33,913 nucleotides of DNA from an uncultured Clostridia bacterium (lineage in GTDB: Bacteria; Bacillota; Clostridia; Oscillospirales; Ruminococcaceae), in contig CALWNT010000189.1 in the NCBI GenBank assembly GCA_944382885.1, forward strand, positions 1 through 33,913, written 5' to 3'. How positions within the stretch are numbered: the first letter of the stretch is position 1; each line of letters opens with the position of its first letter. The translations under genes and the position numbers were made by a program. The notes beneath the pieces are model-generated. The model ran no database searches, was not told the origin of the DNA, and saw only the letters and a program-made list of their open reading frames with translations. This document shows, one piece after another, positions 24,317 through 33,000 of this stretch.

Positions 24317-25396
24317 TTAAATGACTTCCAGATCATCCTTTTCCGGCAGTTTTGGAAATACCTGATGCGGTTCTGCCTGATACCAGTAAACAGTTGTGGC
24401 AATATCGCTCTGCTGGGGCAGATATCTGCCGCCGGAACGCCAGCCCAGATCCTGAATGGTTACCTTCAGTTCCTTTTCAAACCGAATGGGATCCATCAGA
24501 TGGAAACGGTACATACCAAAGCGAGTATTGGCTCTGTAAAGCCCGTCTGGTTTTAATACCTGATGTAATCCGGTGTAGGGGCCGGAAAATACGCCGTACT
24601 GTCCCTGAGGAAATTCGAAGTTCCACGCGCCGCCAAAATAGTCTTCGGTACCGGTTCCGCAGATGGTGGGGAAATCAGTGTCTCCATCCATATAAAACTT
24701 GATTTCGCCTTCGCCCCACCAACCGTTGTTGTTTACCTGAACAGCCATGTAAAGACCTACATACTGGCCTTTTCCTTTAATTCCGTCCACAATGGTGTGT
24801 ACGTCTTTATATTTCACCGGATTGCTTCTTCTCCACTGTGCATGGAAATAACCCATGTCATCCGGCACCTCAGTCAGAACGTAGTCTACCTGATAGTACA
24901 CCACGGCATCTTCTTCGCCAATATTTTCTACTGTGATTTTTGCACTCTTGCGGAACGGCATCTGAAAATAGCTGTTGAAACCGCCGGCAGGGTTTACGCA
25001 GATCACATTGGAATTGACGTTGCTGCGTTCGCACCAGCCGTTGCAGAAAAAGTCGCCCAGAGGCACTTCTACAGAAGGTGCTTCTTCTCCGTCCCAATAC
25101 ATTCTCAGAATCAGCGTTCTCCAGTTTTTGGGATCTGTGGTGATCCAGATATGCTGGATGGCGCCGGATTCATTGATCTGAGCCATGGTAAAGTTGGTTT
25201 TCTTTTCAATGACAACAGAAGGGGAAACCTTCCAGCCCTGACCCAGCTCTCTGGCGCAGTTAGCGCCTGTGCCTTCCGTGGCCATGCCGCCTTTTCCTTT
25301 TTCACCGTTAAAATTTTCTGCTGAGATGGAACGGCTTACCGCAGAGGAAAGCCTAGCCAGAGACTGAAGCCCTGTTTCTAATCCATTATAGCTCAT
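24317..25396 (-). CDS. GH172 (DUF2961) glycoside hydrolase
   Basis: A 359-residue protein of the DUF2961 family, now glycoside hydrolase family GH172. Characterised members act on alpha-D-fructofuranosides and on D-arabinofuranosides of arabinan. The family hallmark CGTGTEDYFGGAWNF supplies E251, a likely catalytic acid; GAIQHIWIT and GDFFCNGW are also conserved. No signal peptide is seen, so it would be cytoplasmic and act on imported oligosaccharides. The start has AAAGGAG about 9 nt upstream. A terminator-like hairpin lies in its leader (25484-25511). The AraC regulator follows 81 bp downstream on the same strand. Confidence 0.93.
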   Translation of the reverse strand: MSYNGLETGLQSLARLSSAVSRSISAENFNGEKGKGGMATEGTGANCARELGQGWKVSPSVVIEKKTNFTMAQINESGAIQHIWITTDPKNWRTLILRMYWDGEEAPSVEVPLGDFFCNGWCERSNVNSNVICVNPAGGFNSYFQMPFRKSAKITVENIGEEDAVVYYQVDYVLTEVPDDMGYFHAQWRRSNPVKYKDVHTIVDGIKGKGQYVGLYMAVQVNNNGWWGEGEIKFYMDGDTDFPTICGTGTEDYFGGAWNFEFPQGQYGVFSGPYTGLHQVLKPDGLYRANTRFGMYRFHLMDPIRFEKELKVTIQDLGWRSGGRYLPQQSDIATTVYWYQAEPHQVFPKLPEKDDLEVI

Positions 25397-25464
25397 CGTT
25401 TATTCTCCTTTCTTTCGCTCTTGCTTTTCCGTGCTGATTGCTGATCTATTTTGATGGCAAGACC

Positions 25465-25511
25465 CGAAAAAACAAAAAGAACCCCAGACCCGCCGAAACA
25501 AGCGCGTCTGG
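25465..25511 (-). terminator. Hairpin with T run before the GH172 gene
   Basis: On the minus strand CCAGAC pairs with GTCTGG (25511-25484, extended by CGC/GCG after one mismatch) and is followed by GGTTCTTTTTGTTTTTT. It may end the upstream AraC transcript or act as an attenuator, since a TATAAT box on the same strand (25568-25563) lies upstream of it. Confidence 0.65.
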
Positions 25512-25643
25512 TCTGTTCCAGTAAGCTTTTGTGTTGCACAGATCTTCCGTTCAACATCACCTATTATAGCCGTAATAATCCTGTTTGTATTTAACTTTTC
25601 TTTGCAACAATTTAACAAAAATTGCTGTTTTGAAGTTCTTGTT

Positions 25644-26504
25644 TTATTTCATCCGACCACGGTAGTAAGCCGGGGAAACGCCGGTCAGGTTCTTAAACCA
25701 CCGGCTGAACGAATGGATAGAGCTAAATCCCAACTGCTCTGCAATTTCATTGACCGACATCATGCTATAAAGCACCAAATCTCTTGCTTTGGTCAATCGA
25801 AGTCTTGTATGATACTGAATCGGAGTTTCATGATAAGACAGTTTGAAGATGCGCAGCATATGGTACTTGCTCAAATTTACCCTGGCGGCCAGATCATCCA
25901 GAGAAACTTCTTCCTCTGCATGATCCGACAGATATTGCTTGATAAACTCCATCTCTTCCTGATGCTGAGGAAAAATCGAATTGCGGCTCCATTCGTATTC
26001 CCGGCAGAGGGTCGCCCACAAACAGGTAAAACTTCCCTGAAGCATGATCTCCCGATAAGGAGAACGGTCGTTGTATTCCCGAATCAAATCCATCAGCTGC
26101 TGTTCGAATACCAATGGATTCTTCAACTGAATCACCGTGGGAAAATCCTTTGTAAAGACAAATTGCTTTGCTTCATCCAGACGTCCCTGCTCTCTCGGTG
26201 AAATAACAACAGGAAGTTTCACCATAATCTGTACTGTTTCACTGTCTTCTCTTCTGAAAAAGTCAAAATGGACATGGGGCTGATGCACAATGTCTTCTCC
26301 TGTAGCAAAGGAATGTACCCTTCCCGGACGGAAAAAGATGATGCTTCCCGGAGGACAGGTATATTCTTCTCCCTCTTCCGTAATATACATTGTACCTTCT
26401 TTAATATAAATCAGTTCATGATCCAGAATCATTCGCTCGGCAAAAAAATTTTTTTCCATGATATGGTCCGCAGCATACCGGACGTAAGGCGTCAACAGCT
26501 CCAT
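25644..26504 (-). CDS. AraC family transcriptional regulator
   Basis: A 286-residue regulator. The cupin sensor covers about residues 15-100 (ERMILDHELIYIKEG, PPGSIIFFRPGRVHSF, QPHVHFDFF). The C-terminal helix-turn-helix domain (EVSLDDLAARVNLSKYHMLR, then SVNEIAEQLGFSSIHSFSRW and GVSPAYYR) is complete. The ATG at 26504 is chosen, with AGGAG 11 nt upstream. An in-frame ATG at 26564 overlaps the end of nanE and lacks a ribosome site. It is the last gene of the HAD-nanE-araC operon. Its targets may include the GH172 gene immediately downstream or its own operon (inference). Confidence 0.92.
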   Translation of the reverse strand: MELLTPYVRYAADHIMEKNFFAERMILDHELIYIKEGTMYITEEGEEYTCPPGSIIFFRPGRVHSFATGEDIVHQPHVHFDFFRREDSETVQIMVKLPVVISPREQGRLDEAKQFVFTKDFPTVIQLKNPLVFEQQLMDLIREYNDRSPYREIMLQGSFTCLWATLCREYEWSRNSIFPQHQEEMEFIKQYLSDHAEEEVSLDDLAARVNLSKYHMLRIFKLSYHETPIQYHTRLRLTKARDLVLYSMMSVNEIAEQLGFSSIHSFSRWFKNLTGVSPAYYRGRMK

Positions 26505-26556
26505 TGTTCCAAACACTCCTTTATCAGCTGAAATAACCGGTTTTCTTTGGACTGCG

Positions 26557-27249
26557 CTAATCATTGGAAAGCGCATCGGTAAAATCTTTGGTAATATTCT
26601 GCGGCCGTGTAATCGCACCTCCGATAACCGCAGCACATGCCCCCAGAGAAATGGCCTTTTTGAGCTGAGCAGGCGTTTTAATACCGCCTTCGGCTATGAC
26701 CGGCAAAGACAGACTTTGAACGCATTGTTCCAGCAGAACAAAATTGGGAACCGGTTTTCCCTTAGTCTGTGCGGTATAGCCGTAAAGGGTGGTCCCCACC
26801 AAATCGAATCCCAGTTCCTGGGCCGCTTTTGCCTCTTCAAAATTGGAAATGTCAGCCATCAATAATAGATCGGGATATTCCCTTCTGATCCGTTCTACCA
26901 GCTGACTTAAAAGAATCCCGTCCGGACGAGGCCGGGCAGTTGCGTCTATGGCCAATACCTCCGGAGAGGCTGTCATCACATGCTCCACCTCACGAAAAGT
27001 GGGGGTGATAAACATATCGTTTCCCGGATAAATTTTTTTCATCAAGCCGATGACTGGCACTGACACCTCTTTCTTAATTTCCGTAATATCCTCCGGGGTA
27101 TTGGCCCGGATTCCCACAGCGCCTCCCATAACCGCCGCTTTTGCCATTCTTCCCATAATAAAGGAACTGTGCAGCGGTTCGTCCTCTAATGCCTGACAGG
27201 ATACAATCAGGCCTCCCTGGACCTGCTTGAGGTATTCTTCTCTATTCAT
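26557..27249 (-). CDS. nanE: N-acylglucosamine-6-phosphate 2-epimerase
   Basis: A 230-residue TIM-barrel enzyme that converts N-acetylmannosamine 6-phosphate to N-acetylglucosamine 6-phosphate in sialic acid catabolism. The signature VPVIGLMKK (K71 or K72) and VIAEGGIKTP (E187) match the catalytic Lys and Glu of the family; AIDATARPRP and MADISNFEEA are also typical. AAGGAGGG lies about 6 nt before the ATG. It lies between a HAD phosphatase (22 bp upstream) and an AraC regulator. No sialate lyase (nanA), kinase (nanK) or transporter is near, so it may serve another amino-sugar or hexose phosphate. Confidence 0.94.
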   Translation of the reverse strand: MNREEYLKQVQGGLIVSCQALEDEPLHSSFIMGRMAKAAVMGGAVGIRANTPEDITEIKKEVSVPVIGLMKKIYPGNDMFITPTFREVEHVMTASPEVLAIDATARPRPDGILLSQLVERIRREYPDLLLMADISNFEEAKAAQELGFDLVGTTLYGYTAQTKGKPVPNFVLLEQCVQSLSLPVIAEGGIKTPAQLKKAISLGACAAVIGGAITRPQNITKDFTDALSND

Positions 27250-27271
27250 GATTTCTCCCTCCTTGGCGTTT

Positions 27272-27988
27272 TTATTTGCGAAGATCCGGCAGTTGGCGTA
27301 AATTTTCCATCAAATCCCGAAAGGTCCCTTGCTTCACTTTGGAAATGTCTACCTGATGAGGATTATACAGCGAATCTGTCACCAAAAACACCTCCATGCC
27401 CAGCTTTTGAGCACAAACATCTTCTACAGCGTCATTTCCAATCATCAGGCAGTCCTCCGGCTTTTTGCCGATCTGGTGTAAAATATCCAGATAATAGTTG
27501 GGATTCGGCTTGCAGTGTACACTGTTTTCATAGGTTGTCACCAGGCTGAAATCTTCCGGTGATAATCCGATCCAGCTTAATCTTGATCTGGTTCCAGAGG
27601 CCGGAAAGATCGGGTTCGTCGCCAGCACGACCTGATATCCCTTTTCCTTCACGATCTCAACAGCCTCTTTTGCCAGAGGGTTTTCCCCAGTATAAGCCTT
27701 GGCCTCGTGAAATTCATGGCTGTAAAAGCTCTCAAACTCCTCTTTGAGAGAAAGCACCCGATCTCCCATCAGAGCTGCAAATACTTCCCAAAATCGTTCT
27801 TCATTGGTTTTGGCTCCGTCATTTTCTACCATAGCCTTTGTCCCGGCCCACACCGCTTTTACCAGTGCATCCGGATCAAATCCCATAGGAGCACATTTTT
27901 TCGCCAAAGTTCCAAAATAGCCTTTTGTAAAGGTATCCATGTCCATTGGCAGCAAGGTGCCGTCTAAATCAAATAGAATTGTATCCAT
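27272..27988 (-). CDS. HAD-IA family phosphatase
   Basis: A 238-residue HAD hydrolase with motif I LFDLDGTLL (D7, D9), motif II Thr in VLATNP, and motif IV CLMIGNDAVEDV. The helical C1 cap lies between residues about 15 and 100. It resembles phosphoglycolate phosphatase-like and sugar-phosphate phosphatases. AAGGAG lies about 8 nt before the ATG. It is the first gene of the operon with nanE and an AraC regulator. An extended -10 (TGGTATGAT, minus 28027-28019) with TGTAAA 17 nt upstream is a fair promoter. Confidence 0.92.
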   Translation of the reverse strand: MDTILFDLDGTLLPMDMDTFTKGYFGTLAKKCAPMGFDPDALVKAVWAGTKAMVENDGAKTNEERFWEVFAALMGDRVLSLKEEFESFYSHEFHEAKAYTGENPLAKEAVEIVKEKGYQVVLATNPIFPASGTRSRLSWIGLSPEDFSLVTTYENSVHCKPNPNYYLDILHQIGKKPEDCLMIGNDAVEDVCAQKLGMEVFLVTDSLYNPHQVDISKVKQGTFRDLMENLRQLPDLRK

Positions 27989-28018
27989 TGGTTTTTCTCC
28001 TTTTTATCTATTATTGTC

Positions 28019-28047
28019 ATCATACCACAAATGCCGTTAGTTTTACA
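28019..28047 (-). promoter_or_regulatory. Putative promoter of the HAD-nanE-araC operon
   Basis: On the minus strand TGTAAA (28047-28042), a 17-nt spacer and an extended -10 TGGTATGAT. The rest of the 248-bp divergent gap up to the muramidase start shows no clear site. Confidence 0.5.
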
Positions 28048-28236
28048 GAGAGAGATAGCTATATTCCGGAAAATTAACAATCCTTTTACAGGAACTTTCC
28101 CTGCGATCATAAAAATTTAGAAAACCGGAATTTAACGGAGGGGGGTCTTTACGAAATTGTTATTATTGATTCTTGGCCGTTTTTGACACCTTCTGTCTTC
28201 TCTCTGCATAAAATAGAACGGAAGGAGGGAAGTAAT

Positions 28237-29424
28237 ATGCAAAAAATGATTGACGTCTCGAAATACCAACCTGAAATCGACTATGAAAAAGTAAAGGCTG
28301 CGGGAATTAAAGGAGTCATCATCCGCTGCGGGCTGACCTATTGGGGCGAACAACAGATGGACAAGGATCCTTACTTTGAACAGCATTATGCCGGTTTCAA
28401 AGGGATAGGGATTCCAGTAGGAGCCTATTATTACAGTGCCGCCGATAGCAATGACATCGCCAGAAAAGAGGCGGAATACTGCAAAACCCTGCTGGCAGGG
28501 AAGCAGTTTGAACTTCCCATCTACTACGATGTGGAAAACAACGAGCGTATGGGGAAGCTCTCTAAGGCTGCTTTGACAGAAATTTGTAAAACTTTTTGTG
28601 ATACGATGGAAAAAGCGGATTATTTTGTCGGAGTTTATTCCAACACCAATTACTTTACCAATAAATTGAATTTCTCAGAATTGTCTGAGCAATACACCAT
28701 ATGGTTAGCGGATTTTAGAGGAGAAAATGCCAATCAAACGCTGAAACGGGATATCTGGCAGTACAGCTCTACCGGTCGGATAGACGGCATTTCCGGTAAT
28801 GTGGATCTGGATGAATGTTACCGCGACTTTCCGCCTCTCATGAAAGAATACGGGAAGAATGGTTTTGCTGCGCAAGAGGAACAGCCCCAGTTTCCTATTT
28901 ATCAATATCAAACGGGACTGTATGAGGTCACTGCTGACAGGCTGAATGTGAGAACAGGGCCGGGGACAAATTACCGGATCAAACCGCTGTCCGAGCTGAC
29001 CGTCTCTGCTAGAGAACAGGGCGGCTATGTAAAAGGGGTACTCTTTACTGCACAAGAAGTCAAAAATCTGACGGGAGAGTCCTGGGCGAGAACGCCTTCG
29101 GGTTGGGTTTGCCTCAGGAATCAGGAGGGCGTCTATGCCAAAAGAGCGGAAGACAGCCTACCAGTTTACGCTTATACAGTTGGAACCTATCAAGTGACGG
29201 CAAGCGAGCGCATGAATGTCCGCACCGGGCCTGGAACCAATTACCGGATCAAATCACAGTCTGAACTGACCGCCTCTGCCAGAGAACAGGGCGGATATCA
29301 GCCAGGTGTTATTTTCACTGCGAAGGAAGTCAAAAATTTGCCGGGAGAATCCTGGGCGAGAACCCCTTCCGGCTGGGTTTGTCTGCAAAACAGCCAAGGT
29401 GTTTATTGCAAAAGGATTTCATAG
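28237..29424 (+). CDS. GH25 muramidase with two SH3b domains
   Basis: A 395-residue peptidoglycan hydrolase (1,4-beta-N-acetylmuramidase). The GH25 domain spans about 1-205 with the catalytic residues in IDVSKYQ (D6) and YYDVENN (D98, E100). Two bacterial SH3 domains of about 85 residues follow (from 222 and 311); both contain NVRTGPGTNYRIK and GESWARTPSGWVCL. They arose by recent tandem duplication, since the DNA is also highly similar (28900-29157 and 29167-29424). No signal peptide is present, as in phage endolysins that rely on a holin, but no phage genes surround it. GGAAGGAGGG precedes the ATG by about 7 nt. It is a single gene with its own terminator. Confidence 0.94.
   Translation: MQKMIDVSKYQPEIDYEKVKAAGIKGVIIRCGLTYWGEQQMDKDPYFEQHYAGFKGIGIPVGAYYYSAADSNDIARKEAEYCKTLLAGKQFELPIYYDVENNERMGKLSKAALTEICKTFCDTMEKADYFVGVYSNTNYFTNKLNFSELSEQYTIWLADFRGENANQTLKRDIWQYSSTGRIDGISGNVDLDECYRDFPPLMKEYGKNGFAAQEEQPQFPIYQYQTGLYEVTADRLNVRTGPGTNYRIKPLSELTVSAREQGGYVKGVLFTAQEVKNLTGESWARTPSGWVCLRNQEGVYAKRAEDSLPVYAYTVGTYQVTASERMNVRTGPGTNYRIKSQSELTASAREQGGYQPGVIFTAKEVKNLPGESWARTPSGWVCLQNSQGVYCKRIS
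28900..29424 (+). repeat. Tandem duplication encoding the two SH3b domains
   Basis: Two in-frame repeats of about 258 bp separated by about 9 bp. Long blocks are shared, for example AATTACCGGATCAAA and AGAGAACAGGGCGG. The duplication is coding and changes cell-wall binding valency. Confidence 0.85.
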
Positions 29425-29433
29425 AACAATCTA

Positions 29434-29470
29434 TCCGGCGGCAGGTTTCCTGCCGCCGGAATTATTTTGG
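29434..29470 (+). terminator. Intrinsic terminator of the muramidase gene
   Basis: A perfect 12-bp GC-rich stem (29434-29445 with 29449-29460) and a TTT loop, followed by ATTATTTT, 10 bp after the stop. Confidence 0.85.
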
Positions 29471-29511
29471 TTAAGGATATAAAGAAGATAAACGGAAATT
29501 TATCTTTTTAT

Positions 29512-29687
29512 GTGGGGGGAGCACCCCCACAGCTTTTATGATAGAACAAAATTTGTTTTATCAATATCAAATAGTTTGCCGGGCGTTTCACCCCGGCACC
29601 CCGACTTCCTTTTGACCCACGTCAAAAGGAAGCAAAAACGTGCCCCTCGCCAAGGGGGAAACTCTCCTGCGGAGAGTGACGGGTCTT
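29512..29687 (-). repeat. Cluster of strong hairpins related to the repeat at 29794, in opposite orientation
   Basis: A gene-free stretch holding consecutive hairpins: GTGGGGG/CCCCCAC (29512-29530), an AT-rich one (29540-29562), GCCGGG/CCCGGC (29578-29597), CTTCCTTTTGAC/GTCAAAAGGAAG (29605-29632), CCCCT/AGGGG (29643-29657) and ACTCTCC/GGAGAGT (29661-29677). Read on the minus strand it starts GACCCGT, has a central A/T-armed hairpin and then CGGGGT, the same order as in the elements at 1-178 and 29794-29968, though the sequence in between differs. No coding frame is credible. Confidence 0.6.
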
Positions 29688-29793
29688 AAAAATTGACTTC
29701 TATCCAAGTGCGGTGGAAAATATTAGTTTCTACCGAAATAACCGTCAACCCTAGATACAAACTAAATTTTTCCTTCTTATATGGTTAGGAGAA

Positions 29794-29968
29794 CACTTAT
29801 TAGACCCGTACCAAAGCCCCCGCGGCGACTGAGCGGTGCCCTTTCCACCTTTTGGGCAAGCAAAAGGTGCCGGGGTCTGGGAGCCGGTGCTCCCAGGGGC
29901 TTTCTTCTTTCACTGAAAGAAAGTGATCGGGTAAAATCGCTTTAAAGTAGAAAGATAAATTTCTGTTT
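29794..29968 (+). repeat. Copy 2 of the structured intergenic repeat (first copy at 1-178)
   Basis: Full-length match to 1-178 with scattered differences. The central hairpin is CACCTTTTG/CAAAAGGTG (29846-29854 with 29861-29869), where copy 1 has CCAACCTTTG/CAAAGGTTGG: both arms have changed together. The GGGAGC/GCTCCC hairpin is kept, and the CTTTC/GAAAG stem is also retained by paired changes. It ends 11 bp before the -35 box of the next gene. Confidence 0.8.
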
Positions 29969-29979
29969 CAGGTTTCAAA

Positions 29980-30008
29980 TTGCAGATGCCTTTCAAATGT
30001 ACTATAAT
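29980..30008 (+). promoter_or_regulatory. Promoter of the EndoQ-helicase gene
   Basis: TTGCAG (29980-29985) and TATAAT (30003-30008) with exactly 17 nt between, placing the start near 30015. The leader is about 30 nt. Confidence 0.75.
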
Positions 30009-30043
30009 AAAACCATCTAATTTGATTGGACGGAGGATGTGAA

Positions 30044-33000
30044 ATGTATATTGCCGATCTTCATATTCATTCCCGCTTTTCCCGGGCGACCAGCAAGGAC
30101 TGTGACGCGCCTCATCTGGATTGGTGGGCCAGGCGTAAGGGTATCGGGCTGATTGGAACGGGGGATTTTACCCATCCTGCTTGGCGGGCTGAACTCAGAG
30201 AACAACTGGTTCCGGCAGGGGAAGGAGTCTATACCCTTCGGGAGGATTTGCGCATTTCGGGGAATACACCGGGAAGTACGCCTCGTTTTGTGGTAACGGG
30301 AGAGATCAGTTCGATTTATAAGCGAAATGGAAAAACAAGGAAGGTACATAATCTGATCCTGCTGCCGAATCTGGAAGCGGCGGAGGAGCTCTCAGCCAAA
30401 TTAGAGGCAATTGGCAATATTCATTCCGACGGACGGCCGATTCTGGGGCTAGACAGCAGGGATTTAATGGAACTGACCCTTACTACCTGTCCGGATGCGG
30501 AATTTATCCCCGCGCATATCTGGACACCGCATTTTTCCATGTTCGGTGCCTTTTCTGGATTTGAAACGATTGAGGAATGTTTTGATGATCTCGCTCCTTA
30601 TATCCATGCGGTAGAAACGGGACTGTCCTCCGATCCGCCGATGAACTGGCGTGTATCCGCGTTAGACCGTATGACGCTGGTTTCCCATTCTGACGCCCAC
30701 TCACCGGCAAAATTGGGAAGGGAAGCGAATCTTCTGGAAACAGGAATGAGCTATCCCGAACTAATTCGGGCAATCCGTACCGGAGAAGGCTTCCTGGGAA
30801 CAGTGGAGTTTTTCCCGGAAGAGGGAAAATATCATCTGGATGGCCACCGCAACTGCGGCGTTTGCCTGACGCCTACCCAGACTATGGAACGGGAGGGGCT
30901 ATGTCCGGTCTGCGGCAAAAAGCTTACCATCGGTGTGGAACATCGGGTGGAGGAATTGGCGGACCGTCCGATTGGCTATCATCCGGAAAGCGCCAAACCT
31001 TTTGAAAGCCTTGCTCCCTTGCCGGAGGTCATTGCAGCCTCTACCGGGAAATCGGTGGGCTCGAAAGTAACGCAAGAGCGATACGAACAGATGCTTTCGG
31101 ATTTGGGTACAGAATTCTATATCCTTCGGGAAGCTCCCATCAAAGACATTGAACAGTCAGCAGGTCCTTGTATCGCGGAAGGAATTCGCCGTCTGCGTAC
31201 TGGACAGGTGGAGCGAAAAGCGGGATTTGACGGAGAATACGGGACGATTACCCTGCTGTCTCCGGCGGAAATAGAGCAGATGAATGGGCAGATTTCGCTG
31301 CTGGGGGCAGAGCTTCCCAAGAAGGCAGAAAAAAAGCCAAAAGAGAGAGAAATCAAGAAGAAAAAGACTGTGGTAGAGGAAAACACGGAGAAGAAGGAAC
31401 AGCTCAATTCCGAACAGCTGGAGGCCGTTGCTGGGGAAGAAAAAGTGATAGCGGTAATTGCGGGCCCGGGAACCGGAAAAACAAAGACGCTGGTTTCCCG
31501 GATTGCTTATCTCATTGAGGAAAAGCATGTGAAGCCGGAAGAGATTACCGCCGTTACCTTTACCAATCAGGCGGCGGCTGAAATGCGGCAAAGGCTGGAA
31601 CAGCGTCTGAAGGGGAAGAAAGCGGCATCCGCTATGACCATCGGCACCTTTCACGCCATCTGCCTGAGACTTTTAGGGAAGGTACATCTTGTCAGTGAAG
31701 GAGAGGCTTTGACCATCGCGGAAGAACTCCTCAGCCGAGAGGGAAAGAAGGGTAGTGCCAAAGGGCTTCTGCTGGAAGTGTCCCGGTATAAAAACGGCAT
31801 GGCTTCCCAGAACGTGGAGGAAGAACTGGTTCAGTCCTATTGCTCCTATTTAACGGAACGGAATCTGCTGGATTTTGACGATTTGCTCTTAAAAACGCTT
31901 CCTCTGGATGTGGCTAGGCGGAAAAATTTTCACTATTTACTGGTGGACGAATTTCAGGACATCAATCCGGTACAGTATCAGCTGATTCGTGCCTGGAGCC
32001 AGCAGGCAGATAGCCTGTTTGTAATCGGTGACCCGGATCAGTCCATTTACGGATTCAGAGGAGCTGACAGCCGTTGTTTTGAGCGACTGTTAGAAGATTT
32101 CCCAGAGGGAAGGGAAATCAGGCTAAGTGAGAATTACCGCTCTTCTCCGGAAATTTTGTCTGCGGCTTTGCCTGTGATCGAAAAAAATCCGGGCAGTATT
32201 CGGAGACTTTCTCCCAATTTGCCTTCCGGTATGCCGGTGCGTTTCCTTCAGTTGCAGGATGATTTTTCCGAGGGCGTTTTTATTGCCAAGGAGATCGCTC
32301 AGCTTACCGGCGGCGTGGATATGTTGGAAAGTCAGAAGATGGATCAGGACAGAAAAATCCGTTCGTTTTCGGATATTGCTGTTTTGTGCCGTACCCACCG
32401 TCAGTTAGAGATGATTGAAAAATGTTTGAGACATGACGATATCCCCTGTATTGTCAGCGGAAAAGAGGACTTTTTGGAAGAGAAGGATGTGCGGGGCGTG
32501 CTGGCCTTCTTCCATTCTTTGCTGGATCCTCAGGACACAGCCGCCCTCAAAACTGCCCTACGATTCCTTTGGGATTGTCCGGAAGATTTGATTCAGCCGG
32601 TTTTAAAAGTCTGTGCCGAACAGGCACAGTTTACTGTGGAACAGTTTGCGGAACGACTGGAAATAGTAGCAAAGGGATATGGCCATTTGGAGCTTTGGCT
32701 GGATCGCGTGAGAGAATGGTTGCCGCTGGTCCAACAAGAAAAGCCGTGGAAGCTGATCGCCCGCTGGGAAGAGAGCTACGGAGCGTCCTCTGCGTTGGAA
32801 CACCTGCGGAATATCGCTGTATTTCATCCCAATATGGAATCTCTGTGGGAGATGCTGACGCTGGGACAGGAAGCGGACGTCGAGAGGGCTGCTGGAAAAG
32901 GATGGGAGTCCGGCGCGGTGCGGCTGATGACCCTTCACGGCTCTAAAGGGCTGGAGTTCCCGGCGGTGTTCGTCGCCGGGGTGAAAAAAGGGACGCTTCC

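Noticed and set aside
28183..28214. TTGACA/TAAAAT promoter for the muramidase
   Set aside because: The spacer is 20 nt and the start point would fall on the ribosome site, leaving no leader; not convincing enough to annotate.
29512..29968. CRISPR array or tRNA cluster in the hairpin-rich gap
   Set aside because: There are no regularly spaced direct repeats with unique spacers, no cas genes, and no tRNA-like arm pattern with a TTC loop.
30044..31300. PHP domain as part of DNA polymerase III or histidinol phosphatase
   Set aside because: The four-Cys finger after the PHP domain and the helicase fusion fit Endonuclease Q; no polymerase motifs are present and there is no histidine pathway context.
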